Assembly: GCA_023436205.1 (NCBI GenBank)
Contig: JAEZKC010000111.1
Span: 1 to 41,642, forward strand
Direction of reading: 5' to 3'
Length of the DNA: 41,642 nucleotides
DNA from: Fibrobacterota bacterium
GTDB lineage: Bacteria; Fibrobacterota; Chitinivibrionia; Chitinivibrionales; Chitinispirillaceae
The notes under the pieces are model-generated. The model did no database searches. It was not told the origin of the DNA and saw nothing but the letters and a program-made list of their open reading frames with translations. Positions within the stretch are counted from its first letter, which is position 1; every line of letters starts with the position of its first letter. A program made the translations under genes and the position numbers. This document shows, piece after piece, positions 15,547 to 23,448 of this stretch.

Positions 15547-15645
15547 TTTGTTCTAAAATTTAATGGCAAAAATATTTCGAACTTCAGACCACTTTCCGAA
15601 ATTTGGTTATTGTTGTGGGATATTATTTGTTGTTTGTTCTAAAAT
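15547..15645 (+). repeat. Direct repeat TTTGTTCTAAAAT, two copies
   Basis: Identical 13-mers at 15547-15559 and 15633-15645, 86 bases apart, both containing the TGTTCT half-site. The second lies just upstream of the AT-rich leader of the peptidase gene at 15734. Confidence 0.55.
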
Positions 15646-15733
15646 ATTTTACACTTTTTAATGAATTTTGTTTATATTGAAGTCAGATGATATCCTTAAA
15701 CTCTTTCAATTCACCCTTAAAAAGGAGCGTCAA

Positions 15734-18274
15734 GTGAATAAAACAATTTCCAAAATGTTCTGGACAGTTTTATGCATGAGTGTAATGCAGGCGGCAGCTC
15801 AAGACAAAACTGAATTAATCAATCTCAACCCGGATCCAAATGGCGAACCATGGATTGCGGGTGGATTCGATCTTAACGAGTGGCGGGAGGAGATGGCTGA
15901 ACTTCCTCTCCTCGAGATGGGTAGAACACTGGCTAAATCAGCAGCAGAACCCCTTCCCGCCGTTGTAGATAATTCCAAGCACAAGGCTTTCCGTCCGGTT
16001 TTCAATCAGCGGGGAGGGAGTTGCGCCCAGGCTAACGGCATAGGATATATGTTCACCTACGAAATCAACTGTGTCCGCAATCTGGCATCTAACACTCTTG
16101 ATAATCAGTACCCCTATGATTACACTTACAATTTTCTCAACGGGGGAAAAGCGGGTACCAGCAGTGCTCGAACAGCCTGGGATATGATAGCCGCCAATGG
16201 GATTCCAAACGCGAAAATGTACGGCGGATTTGGGCTTGGCCAGCACACAAGATGGGTAAGCGGTTATGATATTTATCATAGTGGAATGGAAAATCGCCTC
16301 GAGAGTCAATTTGCATTGCCGATCAAAACACAAACCGACCTCAACAAAATGAGACAGTGGTTACATGATCGTGGCAATGGTTCTCCAGAAGGAGGGTTGC
16401 TGGCGATTGGAACACTCATGGGTGGCATAGTACGCGATACACTTAAACGGGGAACGCCGGAATCAGGAAAAGATGTTACACTTTCTTTCGGAACGTCCGG
16501 CGGTCATTTAATGACCATCGTCGGCTACAATGATTCAGTGCGGTACGACTACAACGGCGATGGCAGATATACCAACAACATAGATCTTAACGGTGATTCA
16601 ATAATCGATTTGAGAGACAGGGAATATGGTGCTTTAATTGTTGTAAACTCCTGGGGCAGAAGCTGGGCTGATTCCGGCAAAACCTATGTCACATACAAAT
16701 GTATGGCAGATGCCGGAGAAAACGGCGAAAAGACACTTCGGGGGATCATCGTGAATTCTAAAAGTGCGAGCTACAAGCCCTCTCTTGTCTACAAAATTAA
16801 AATGGCTCACAGCAGAAGAGGTTTCATGAGATTGAAAGTTGGATATGCCAACCTGCCGACAGCCACAACTGCCCTGCCGACATCCTGGAAAACAGTGAGC
16901 GAATTTTTCAATTACAAGGGCGGTGATTTTCCCATGAACGGCACCAATGATACTCCCATTGAGTTTGCTCTCGATATCAGTGACATTCTGCCTAACCTTA
17001 CGGACGATAACTCTCTTTTCCTGGAAGTGACAAGTGATAGCGGCTATGGAATCATATCGGAATTCTCATTAATGGATTACACCTCCACAGAAGTGAGAGA
17101 ATTTATCTGTCCAACCAGAAATGTAAGCATTCTCCCCGGTAGATCTGTTCTTAAAATTCGCAGATACACAGGTCCAAATATGCGCCCAGCAATTTTCCTT
17201 GTTGAGCCTAAAGTGAACGATACTCTTCTGGCACCTGCGAATATAAACATTACCGCATCCACTTACGATACAGACGGGGCAATCGCCAGAGTGGATTTTT
17301 ACAATGGTCTGGAAAAACTGGGTGAAAGCATTGCGCCGCCATTCAGCTTTAACTGGACAAATGTTCCAACAGGCACCTATTATATAACCGCAAGGACAAC
17401 TGATTTCGAAGGGCGGTCTGCTGTTTCAGCCCGCAGAGCAGTAACAGTGGTATCCCCGAATGCATTCCCCATAATTAAACTTGTTCTTCCATTGCAGGAT
17501 GCGGTTTTCACCTCGCCTGCACAAATTACAATAAACGCGTCTGCAAATGATGCTGACGGGACCATAGCGAAGGTAGAGTATTTTAATGGAGCAGAAAAGT
17601 TATCCGAATTCACTGCACCTCCTTACGTTTTTGTCTGGGATAGTGTAACCACAGGCACTTACTCCATAAGCGCTGTAGCCACCGACAACAAGGGTGCCAA
17701 AACAGAAACTCGTCAAAATATTTTCGTATCAGCACCTAACAGTATGCCGGAAGTGACCATCACCTCACCTGAAAACGGCAAGACTTTTTCCGACCCGGAA
17801 GTTTTGACAATCACCGCAGAGGCTTCTGATTTGGATGGCACTGTAGAAAAGGTGGTATTCTACATTGACAGCATAAAAGTGGGAGAAGCCAATAGTGCCC
17901 CATACAGCATACAAGTACCCAACGTAAAAAGTGGCACTATCACTGTATTTGCAAAAGCGATCGACAACGAAGAAGCGATCACTACATCAAACCCAATCCA
18001 AATCACCATTGAGCCATCAACGGCTGCAATAGCTTCGTTGCATCTGAAGACTTCGGCTCTCCTAAAAAACAACAGATTGAATCTGCAAGGTCACAACAAC
18101 ACCACCTTTACCATAACCTGTCACAATCTGAAAGGAAGCTTGATCAGCAGTAAAACTGTAAGAGGTAACGCCACCATAAACCTCAATTCAATTTTACCCA
18201 CTGGAGTTTACTTTGTAAGAGTAACGAGTGACAGGGAAATGCTTTTGAAAAGAAGAGTAACTGTTCTGGAATAG
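15734..18274 (+). CDS. Secreted papain-like (C1-type) peptidase with three Ig-like domains and sorting-like C-terminus
   Basis: An 846-residue precursor. The start is GTG 15734, fixed by AAAAGGAG 8 bases upstream; in-frame codons upstream have no signal for initiation. Signal peptide MNKTISKMFWTVLCMSVMQA, mature at about AAQDK. Catalytic domain at ~85-370: FNQRGGSCAQANGIGYMF with presumed nucleophile Cys97 and oxyanion Gln92, GTSGGHLMTIVGYND with His, and VVNSWGRSW with Asn. This is the C1A Cys-His-Asn order, but GGSCAQANG replaces the usual GSCWAF. Three Big_3-like modules follow (about 495-585, 590-685, 690-780), each with NITAS/YDTDGAIARVDFYNG-type strands. The last ~75 residues end in PTGVYFVRVTS, a type A sorting-like domain. 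Divergent from the TIGR02147 gene. Confidence 0.85.
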   Translation: MNKTISKMFWTVLCMSVMQAAAQDKTELINLNPDPNGEPWIAGGFDLNEWREEMAELPLLEMGRTLAKSAAEPLPAVVDNSKHKAFRPVFNQRGGSCAQANGIGYMFTYEINCVRNLASNTLDNQYPYDYTYNFLNGGKAGTSSARTAWDMIAANGIPNAKMYGGFGLGQHTRWVSGYDIYHSGMENRLESQFALPIKTQTDLNKMRQWLHDRGNGSPEGGLLAIGTLMGGIVRDTLKRGTPESGKDVTLSFGTSGGHLMTIVGYNDSVRYDYNGDGRYTNNIDLNGDSIIDLRDREYGALIVVNSWGRSWADSGKTYVTYKCMADAGENGEKTLRGIIVNSKSASYKPSLVYKIKMAHSRRGFMRLKVGYANLPTATTALPTSWKTVSEFFNYKGGDFPMNGTNDTPIEFALDISDILPNLTDDNSLFLEVTSDSGYGIISEFSLMDYTSTEVREFICPTRNVSILPGRSVLKIRRYTGPNMRPAIFLVEPKVNDTLLAPANINITASTYDTDGAIARVDFYNGLEKLGESIAPPFSFNWTNVPTGTYYITARTTDFEGRSAVSARRAVTVVSPNAFPIIKLVLPLQDAVFTSPAQITINASANDADGTIAKVEYFNGAEKLSEFTAPPYVFVWDSVTTGTYSISAVATDNKGAKTETRQNIFVSAPNSMPEVTITSPENGKTFSDPEVLTITAEASDLDGTVEKVVFYIDSIKVGEANSAPYSIQVPNVKSGTITVFAKAIDNEEAITTSNPIQITIEPSTAAIASLHLKTSALLKNNRLNLQGHNNTTFTITCHNLKGSLISSKTVRGNATINLNSILPTGVYFVRVTSDREMLLKRRVTVLE

Positions 18275-18292
18275 AATCAATCTCCTTAAAGA

Positions 18293-18321
18293 GCTGCCGG
18301 AGTTACTCCGGCAGCCATTTT
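18293..18321 (+). terminator. Rho-independent terminator after the peptidase gene
   Basis: Perfect 10-base stem GCTGCCGGAG/CTCCGGCAGC with a 3-base loop, followed by CATTTTTATA. Confidence 0.9.
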
Positions 18322-18495
18322 TATAAAACGCCCGCCAATAAATCCAGACCAGGTTCTTATTACCTGATGGTCTTTTCCACTTTCGGTCAGAACAAGTTTC
18401 ACCAGTAATCGTAATAATGCTGTGCTTTTATCTTTCATGAGCATAAATGATTTTCCCCCATCAACCATCTTATAACTAAAACAACAAGAGAAAAT

Positions 18496-20115
18496 ATGCT
18501 CAACATTTCCAATGTGGAAGTAACCGCAGGCGGAGCCCCGCTCTTCAGCAATGTAAGTTTCCAGATAAATCCAGGCGAAAAGGTGGGGCTTGTCGGTCCC
18601 AACGGAGCCGGAAAAACCACCATCTTCAGAATAATAACTGGTGATCAGCGCCCGGATAAGGGGGCAGTGAGTATCCAGAATGATACCCGTATGGCCTATT
18701 TTTCTCAGAAATCCGGAGAAATGAAGGGACGAAGTGCACTTGAGGAGGTTATTGAGGGAAATGTGAGAGTAGGCCTGCTTGCGAAAAAACTCAGAGACTT
18801 CGAGGAAAAGCTCTGCGACCCGGAGCTTGATCCTGATGAGATGAATGTTATTCTGGAAAAAATGGGTGATGTCCAGACAGAGTTCGAGAAACTGGGCGGA
18901 TTTGAAATTGAAACCGATGCTCAGACTATCCTTACGGGTCTGGGCATTTCTCCAGAGGATCACAATAAACCGGTTGAAGATTTCAGCAGCGGTTGGAAAA
19001 TGAGAATCAGTCTGGCCAAGGTACTTCTGCTGCGTCCTGACCTGATCCTCATGGACGAACCTACCAACTACCTTGACATGGAGACAATCCTGTGGCTTGA
19101 GGAGTGGCTACGCTCCTTTAAGGGTGCCATTTTCATGACCACCCATGACCGTGATTTCATGAATCGCATTGTTGGAAAAATTGTGGAAATCTCAAATGGC
19201 GTCGCCACAGCATTCTCCGGAAACTACGATTTCTACGAGCACGAGAAAGCAATCCGAAAGAGTCAGAATGCAGCTCAATACAGCCGTCAGCAGAGCATGC
19301 TCAAAAAGGAAGAGGAGTTCATTGCCCGTTTTAAGGCAAGAGCCAGTCATGCAGCGCAGGTTCAATCAAGAGTCAAGATGATCGAAAAAATTGAACGGAT
19401 TGAGCTCGATGGTGATGCAGAGGAGATGAGCATCATGCTACCGGAGATGCCCCGAGGCGGAAATGATGTTTTCTGTATAAAAAACCTGGGGAAAAGCTGG
19501 ACAGATTCGAAAGGTGAAAAAAAGCCGGTATTTTCGGGCCTTAATGCCATTGTACATCGTCAGGACAAGGTCGCGGTTGTGGGTGTAAACGGAGCAGGAA
19601 AGTCAACTTTCTTAAGAGTACTTTGCAGAGAGATTCCCCCCAGCGAAGGTGAGTCTGTTACAGGACCAAGTATTTCCACCGGGTATTTCGGGCAGTCCAC
19701 CCTTGAGGCTCTTGACAATAATGCAACTGTCCTTGAGGTGCTCCAGAGCAAACTTCCACACTTTAAAGACGGGATGTTACGCAACCTGCTTGCATCATTT
19801 CTCTTCAAAGGTGATGAAGTTTTTAAAAAAATCGGAGTTCTGTCAGGAGGGGAAAAGACAAGAGTCATACTGGCCTATCTTCTCTCTCTGCCTCACAACT
19901 GCCTTGTACTGGATGAGCCCACCAATCATCTTGACATAAGATCACGCGAAGTGCTTCTGGATGCTCTAAAAAGATATGAAGGAACTGTTCTCCTTGTGAG
20001 CCACGACCGTTTTTTCCTGAGAGAAATCAGTAACAGGGTATTTGAAATCAACCACGGCGCTATCACCGTTTTCGAGGGAAGTTATGCAAAATACCTGGAA
20101 AACCGGATCTCATGA
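18496..20115 (+). CDS. ABC-F family ATPase (translation factor type)
   Basis: A 539-residue soluble protein with two ABC ATPase domains and no membrane segments. First domain: Walker A GPNGAGKTT (about residue 35), signature FSSGWKMRISLAK, Walker B LILMDEPTNYLD. Second: GVNGAGKST, LSGGEKTRVILAY, LVLDEPTNHLD and switch His in VSHDRFFL. Between them a charged helical linker (about 245-310, rich in Glu/Arg/Lys) is the P-site tRNA interaction motif of ABC-F proteins. ABC-F proteins act on the ribosome to relieve stalled or altered states, and some give antibiotic resistance. The housekeeping-like linker length suggests the former. The following GIY-YIG gene overlaps by ATGA. Confidence 0.93.
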   Translation: MLNISNVEVTAGGAPLFSNVSFQINPGEKVGLVGPNGAGKTTIFRIITGDQRPDKGAVSIQNDTRMAYFSQKSGEMKGRSALEEVIEGNVRVGLLAKKLRDFEEKLCDPELDPDEMNVILEKMGDVQTEFEKLGGFEIETDAQTILTGLGISPEDHNKPVEDFSSGWKMRISLAKVLLLRPDLILMDEPTNYLDMETILWLEEWLRSFKGAIFMTTHDRDFMNRIVGKIVEISNGVATAFSGNYDFYEHEKAIRKSQNAAQYSRQQSMLKKEEEFIARFKARASHAAQVQSRVKMIEKIERIELDGDAEEMSIMLPEMPRGGNDVFCIKNLGKSWTDSKGEKKPVFSGLNAIVHRQDKVAVVGVNGAGKSTFLRVLCREIPPSEGESVTGPSISTGYFGQSTLEALDNNATVLEVLQSKLPHFKDGMLRNLLASFLFKGDEVFKKIGVLSGGEKTRVILAYLLSLPHNCLVLDEPTNHLDIRSREVLLDALKRYEGTVLLVSHDRFFLREISNRVFEINHGAITVFEGSYAKYLENRIS

Positions 20116-20471
20116 AGGATTCTGCCGTTAAAAGTAAGAGCTGTTGGCATTTCTATGTAATCAGAACGGTTGACAATTACCTGTACGCTGGTATCACTAC
20201 TGATGTAAAGCGGAGATTCAGAGAGCATACAGAAGGCAAAGGGGCCAAGTTCTTATCGGCTCATAAGGCGCAACGGATCGAGCTGAGCATTTCAGTAGGT
20301 GAGAAGGGCCTTGCTCTAAGAGTGGAACGTCGGTTCAAATCTCTGTCAAAAACAGAAAAGGAACTCCTTATATTTAAGGAAAAACTATTCATCGATCCGC
20401 AAACAGGACATTTGAAAGATAATGACGAATTCACGACCTGCGATGGCAAATCGAAAGAGAAAATACCATAA
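20112..20471 (+). CDS. GIY-YIG domain protein (YhbQ-like)
   Basis: A 119-residue protein whose first ~90 residues are a GIY-YIG nuclease fold. WHFYVIRTVDNYLYAGITTD gives the two 'GIY' and 'YIG'-like strands, VKRRFREHTEGKGAKFL supplies the conserved Arg and His helix, and ALRVERRFKSLSKTEKELLI carries the catalytic-type Glu. It belongs to the small UPF0213/YhbQ group implicated in DNA-repair-type cleavage in E. coli; activity here is untested. The C-terminal ~30 residues are an unrelated tail. ATG overlaps the ABC-F stop codon, so they are coupled. Confidence 0.85.
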   Translation: MKDSAVKSKSCWHFYVIRTVDNYLYAGITTDVKRRFREHTEGKGAKFLSAHKAQRIELSISVGEKGLALRVERRFKSLSKTEKELLIFKEKLFIDPQTGHLKDNDEFTTCDGKSKEKIP

Positions 20472-20642
20472 CAAAATTGCAGCCTTTGCAAGGATTTCCC
20501 GTTTCAGTCATTTACCTCACCTCATGTTCACTGATCAGAAGGGGTGACAACTGCAGTAAAAGAGTGATAACAGCTCTTTATTGTATATAAATTATCCGAT
20601 TGCCCCGGACTCCGCAATCTAATCCCCAAAGAAAAGCATGGA

Positions 20643-20665
20643 AGTGTACTCAACATGAGTATACT
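20643..20665. promoter_or_regulatory. Inverted repeat, possible operator or enhancer site
   Basis: AGTGTACTC-AACAT-GAGTATACT: 9-base arms with a single T:G mismatch. It lies about 240 bases upstream of the sigma-54-like promoter, a typical distance for an enhancer-binding protein. Confidence 0.4.
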
Positions 20666-20878
20666 GCGGCTGAACCACAATAGTTACCTAAAAATTACTT
20701 TTTTCAAAAGCCTAACCCTGTTCCAGATTTCACACTCCCCTCACCCCTGTACAAGACCTGTAAAAGGTTCAATTTCATGGGACTTAGGCAGGAATAGCTG
20801 TATCCTTGGCAGTTGAAAAATCTCACATCATAATCATCACCGTCATAAAAAATTTCATTTTCTGGTGCAAAAACAATC

Positions 20879-20894
20879 GGCACAGGTGTTGCAT
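20879..20894 (+). promoter_or_regulatory. Sigma-54-type promoter candidate
   Basis: GGCAC-N5-TTGCAT. The GG and GC dinucleotides are exactly 10 bases apart, as required for -24/-12 promoters, and nearly all informative consensus positions match. Predicted start at about 20905, 38 bases before the ExbB ATG. Confidence 0.5.
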
Positions 20895-20942
20895 AAGTAG
20901 GCAAGCACTGAAAACGATTCACAAACACAAAGGAGCTTTTTT

Positions 20943-21575
20943 ATGATTCAGTCAGTTGCAGCACAGTTCAATGCCGGAGGAGCTTTCATGTGGGTTATTC
21001 TGGCCGCCTTCACGGTCGGATTTGCAGTAATGCTCGAGAGGATTTTCTACTTCTTTGTTTACTGCTCAGGAGACTCTCTTAAGCCTGCACAGAAAATTCT
21101 CTATCATCTTCAAAAGGGTGAAGCACAGGAGGCACTGAAGGTAGCCAACAGGAGAAAAACACCTTTACACCGCCTTCTCCAGTCTGCAATAGCCAAGTAC
21201 GTTTCCGGAGCATCTGTAGAGAAAATAACCGAAAGTGTGGAACAATCCGCCATCCGGGAACTGCCGCGACTTTCGAAGAGAATCAATTACCTCTCACTTG
21301 TAGCCAATGTCGCGACCCTTCTTGGTCTGCTCGGGACAATCACTGGACTACAGGTATCTTTCGGATCACTTGCAAATGTGGATGCAGCCCAGAAGGCCTC
21401 AATGCTCGCCAATGGCATTGCTCAGGCAATGAATACAACCGCATTCGGACTCATTGTGGCTGTTCCCTGCATGGTAATGTACACAGTGCTTTCCAACAAA
21501 CAGCAGGAACTTGTGAGAGTTGCTGACGAGAGTATTTCGCAAGTGGTAACTACCATAAAGGAGATGCGGGCATGA
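20943..21575 (+). CDS. exbB: ExbB/TolQ-type proton channel subunit
   Basis: A 210-residue inner-membrane protein with three transmembrane segments: about 15-35 (AFMWVILAAFTVGFAVML), 115-140 (LVANVATLLGLLGTITGL) and 155-180 (TTAFGLIVAVPCMVMYTVL). GLLGTITGL and AMNTTAFGLIVAVP hold the conserved Thr residues lining the ExbB/TolQ/MotA channel. With ExbD it converts proton flow into force on TonB. It heads an operon with two exbD genes, tonB, a TonB-dependent receptor and a lipoprotein, all on the plus strand. AAAGGAG precedes ATG 20943, with a sigma-54-like promoter just upstream. Its stop overlaps the next start (ATGA). Confidence 0.93.
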   Translation: MIQSVAAQFNAGGAFMWVILAAFTVGFAVMLERIFYFFVYCSGDSLKPAQKILYHLQKGEAQEALKVANRRKTPLHRLLQSAIAKYVSGASVEKITESVEQSAIRELPRLSKRINYLSLVANVATLLGLLGTITGLQVSFGSLANVDAAQKASMLANGIAQAMNTTAFGLIVAVPCMVMYTVLSNKQQELVRVADESISQVVTTIKEMRA

Positions 21576-22063
21576 GCAGATTGTCAATTAGTCATACCTG
21601 CCATCCTTCTGAATCCGCAGAAATGGTTGACGTCGATGTAACACCGGTCATGAACATGTTCATCATACTTATACCTTTTCTTGTGTCTATGGCGGTGTTT
21701 ACTCAGGTGTCGGTTCTGTCTTTCACTCTGCCGCCCAACGTGGGAAACGGCATGTCTGGATCAGGAGAAAAGCCCAAATTAAAAACGACAGTAGTGGTTG
21801 CACCTGCGTTTTTAGCTATAACACTTGGCGACCGCATGCTTGATTCCATACCAGCAGTACAGAGCGGACATGATTTCGAGGCACTCAGCAGATCCTTAAT
21901 GAAATTTCGACCTCAGATGGATATTCAGGATGAAGTAATAGTTGCAGTGCGGGATGAACTGAAATTTCAGAGTGTGGTAAAGGCAATGGATATATGCAAA
22001 GAGAGCGGTTTCAGTAAAATTGGCATTTCCAGTGCCACAATGAATGCGGAAAAAGGAATTTAG
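21572..22063 (+). CDS. exbD: ExbD/TolR family protein lacking the membrane aspartate
   Basis: A 163-residue ExbD-type protein: a short cytoplasmic N-terminus, one transmembrane helix (about 24-45) and a periplasmic domain with DEVIVAVRDELKFQSVVKAMD, the usual ExbD beta-alpha element. In ExbD/TolR the helix starts PLIDV, with an essential Asp that carries protons; here it reads TPVMNMFIILIPFL, so Asn28 stands where the Asp should be. It may therefore be a structural partner of the second ExbD rather than a proton carrier. Start overlaps exbB (ATGA). The substitution is seen directly; the consequence is inferred from known ExbD/TolR mutants. Confidence 0.88.
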   Translation: MSRLSISHTCHPSESAEMVDVDVTPVMNMFIILIPFLVSMAVFTQVSVLSFTLPPNVGNGMSGSGEKPKLKTTVVVAPAFLAITLGDRMLDSIPAVQSGHDFEALSRSLMKFRPQMDIQDEVIVAVRDELKFQSVVKAMDICKESGFSKIGISSATMNAEKGI

Positions 22064-22079
22064 CGGAGTCGGAGGAAAA

Positions 22080-22550
22080 ATGGGTATACTTGACAGAAAT
22101 AAAAGCGGTAAATCGGATGCCGGATCTTTTAAACCGCAGCTAACGTCTCTGGTTGACGTAATGACTATCCTGCTGGTCTTTTTAATAAAAAGTTTCTCAG
22201 CTGAACAGTCAATCATCACACCGTCAAAAGATTTGAGCCTGCCGGTATCTGCATCAAAGGAGCTGGCTCGACAGATCCCCAGCATCGAAATTTCTGAGAA
22301 TGCCATTTTGTCAGATGGTAAGGTAATCACGAGACACGAGGATTACTCATCCAGCGATTCCCTTGTAATCGAAAAACTGTTCACCTGGGTCAAATTGCGC
22401 GATGGGGATAATGACAATGAAGGAAAAATCAAGGAAGTGATGATTCAGTCGGACCGGGATGTGGAATTCAATATTATAAAACGGGTCATGTTTACCTGCA
22501 GCAAAGCAGGTATTTCTGACTTCACGGTAATGGTACTGAACGAGGAATAA
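22080..22550 (+). CDS. exbD: ExbD/TolR family protein with intact membrane aspartate
   Basis: A 156-residue second ExbD. Start ATG 22080 is chosen because GGAGG lies 4 bases upstream; an in-frame ATG at 22044 sits inside the previous gene. The helix LTSLVDVMTILLVFLIKSF (about 21-39) keeps the catalytic Asp (Asp26). The periplasmic domain has IPSIEISENAILSDGKVI and EVMIQSDRDVEFNIIKRVMF, with the Asp-Arg-x2-Phe-type element shared by ExbD proteins. Since ExbD works as a dimer inside an ExbB pentamer, this and the preceding Asn-type protein may form an asymmetric heterodimer. Followed after 4 bases by tonB. Confidence 0.88.
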   Translation: MGILDRNKSGKSDAGSFKPQLTSLVDVMTILLVFLIKSFSAEQSIITPSKDLSLPVSASKELARQIPSIEISENAILSDGKVITRHEDYSSSDSLVIEKLFTWVKLRDGDNDNEGKIKEVMIQSDRDVEFNIIKRVMFTCSKAGISDFTVMVLNEE

Positions 22551-22554
22551 TGGA

Positions 22555-23340
22555 ATGAGGAAGAATGAAATGAACATTCTGATGCCTAAAGAGCCATTTG
22601 CAGACAGGATTTTCCCTGCCACTCTTGTTTTGGCAATAGCGGCGGCAATCAGTACAGGATTGTTTTTCAGAACAGTTCCGGAACTCAGAACAATCATAAA
22701 AGAGAAACCTGTTCAGCAGATTCGGACTCAGTTTGTAATCCAGGAGGAGAGGAAGACGGAACCGAAAGTGGTACCGGTGGTAAAGAAAGTGATCAAAAAG
22801 CAACCGGTAGCAACCCCACCAGTTGACCTGACTCAGAAGAAAGTACCTGAAAAAGCAGTTTCAGATGAACCTATACCAGCAAGCGAAACAAAGCAGAAGG
22901 TGAGGCAGGTGTACGGATTGCGCAAAGTGTATTCAAAGGGACTAGGCTCTGGGGGTTCCCTCTCCGATGCAGTGGTTGGTAAACTGGGAAACACTATTGA
23001 CAAGGATTATGATACTCTTGTAGCGACTCCTGAAGACATCAAGGGGCAGGTTGTATCAGTGGCAACCGTAACCTCCCCTCCCAAGTTCAAGAAGCAGAGC
23101 AAGCCTGAGTATACAAAAGAGATGCTGGAAAACCGAGTGGAAGGTGTTATCCGCATAAAAGCGCTGGTTGACATTGACGGTAAAGTCAAGAAAACCAAAC
23201 TGCTCAATGATTTGGGATTTGATTCAGCCGCTCAGGCGCTCAAGGCCACTCAAGACATGGAATTCGATCCAGCCCGGCGGGGTCAGGAACCAGTTGCGGT
23301 ATGGATTATAATACCGATTCGGTTTGTAATGCTAAGCTGA
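22555..23340 (+). CDS. tonB: TonB-type energy transducer
   Basis: A 261-residue protein: N-terminal transmembrane anchor (about 20-38, IFPATLVLAIAAAISTGLFF), a Lys/Pro/Val-rich spacer (KTEPKVVPVVKKVIKKQPV) that would cross the periplasm, and a C-terminal TonB domain (about 175-258). The last includes KPEYTKEMLENRVEGVIRIK, VDIDGKVKKTKLL, and FDPARRGQEPVAVWIIIPIRF. An alternative start at 22570 (MNILMPKEP) is equally plausible. Carries force from ExbB/ExbD to the receptor encoded next. The stop is followed by a perfect hairpin (23342-23364) before the receptor gene. Confidence 0.92.
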   Translation: MRKNEMNILMPKEPFADRIFPATLVLAIAAAISTGLFFRTVPELRTIIKEKPVQQIRTQFVIQEERKTEPKVVPVVKKVIKKQPVATPPVDLTQKKVPEKAVSDEPIPASETKQKVRQVYGLRKVYSKGLGSGGSLSDAVVGKLGNTIDKDYDTLVATPEDIKGQVVSVATVTSPPKFKKQSKPEYTKEMLENRVEGVIRIKALVDIDGKVKKTKLLNDLGFDSAAQALKATQDMEFDPARRGQEPVAVWIIIPIRFVMLS

Positions 23341-23341
23341 T

Positions 23342-23364
23342 TTGAGAAGGCTTTCACTTCTCAA
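23342..23364 (+). other. Intercistronic hairpin between tonB and the receptor gene
   Basis: Perfect 8-base stem TTGAGAAG/CTTCTCAA with a 7-base loop directly after the tonB stop, with no T tract. Better explained as an mRNA processing, stability or attenuation element than as a full terminator. Confidence 0.5.
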
Positions 23365-23448
23365 CAATACAGTCGGGGCGAGACACAGGGAATAGATTGA
23401 AGCAAACGGGATTATAGGAATATGAAACGCATATCGGAAGGAAATAGA

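Larger units (their letters stand above)
20472..20942. other. Upstream region of the Exb/TonB operon
   Basis: 470 bases without a supportable gene. It holds an operator-like palindrome (20643-20665) and a sigma-54-like promoter (20879-20894), both listed separately. A 74-codon minus-strand frame (20704-20928) overlaps the promoter and has no ribosome-binding site, so it is not called. Confidence 0.45.

Noticed and set aside
18286..18963. 225-codon minus-strand frame opposite the ABC-F gene start
   Set aside because: Most of it is the antisense of a certain ABC-F coding region and of the terminator; no independent support.
20704..20928. 74-codon minus-strand frame upstream of exbB
   Set aside because: Overlaps the sigma-54-like promoter and has no ribosome-binding site; sequence not recognised.
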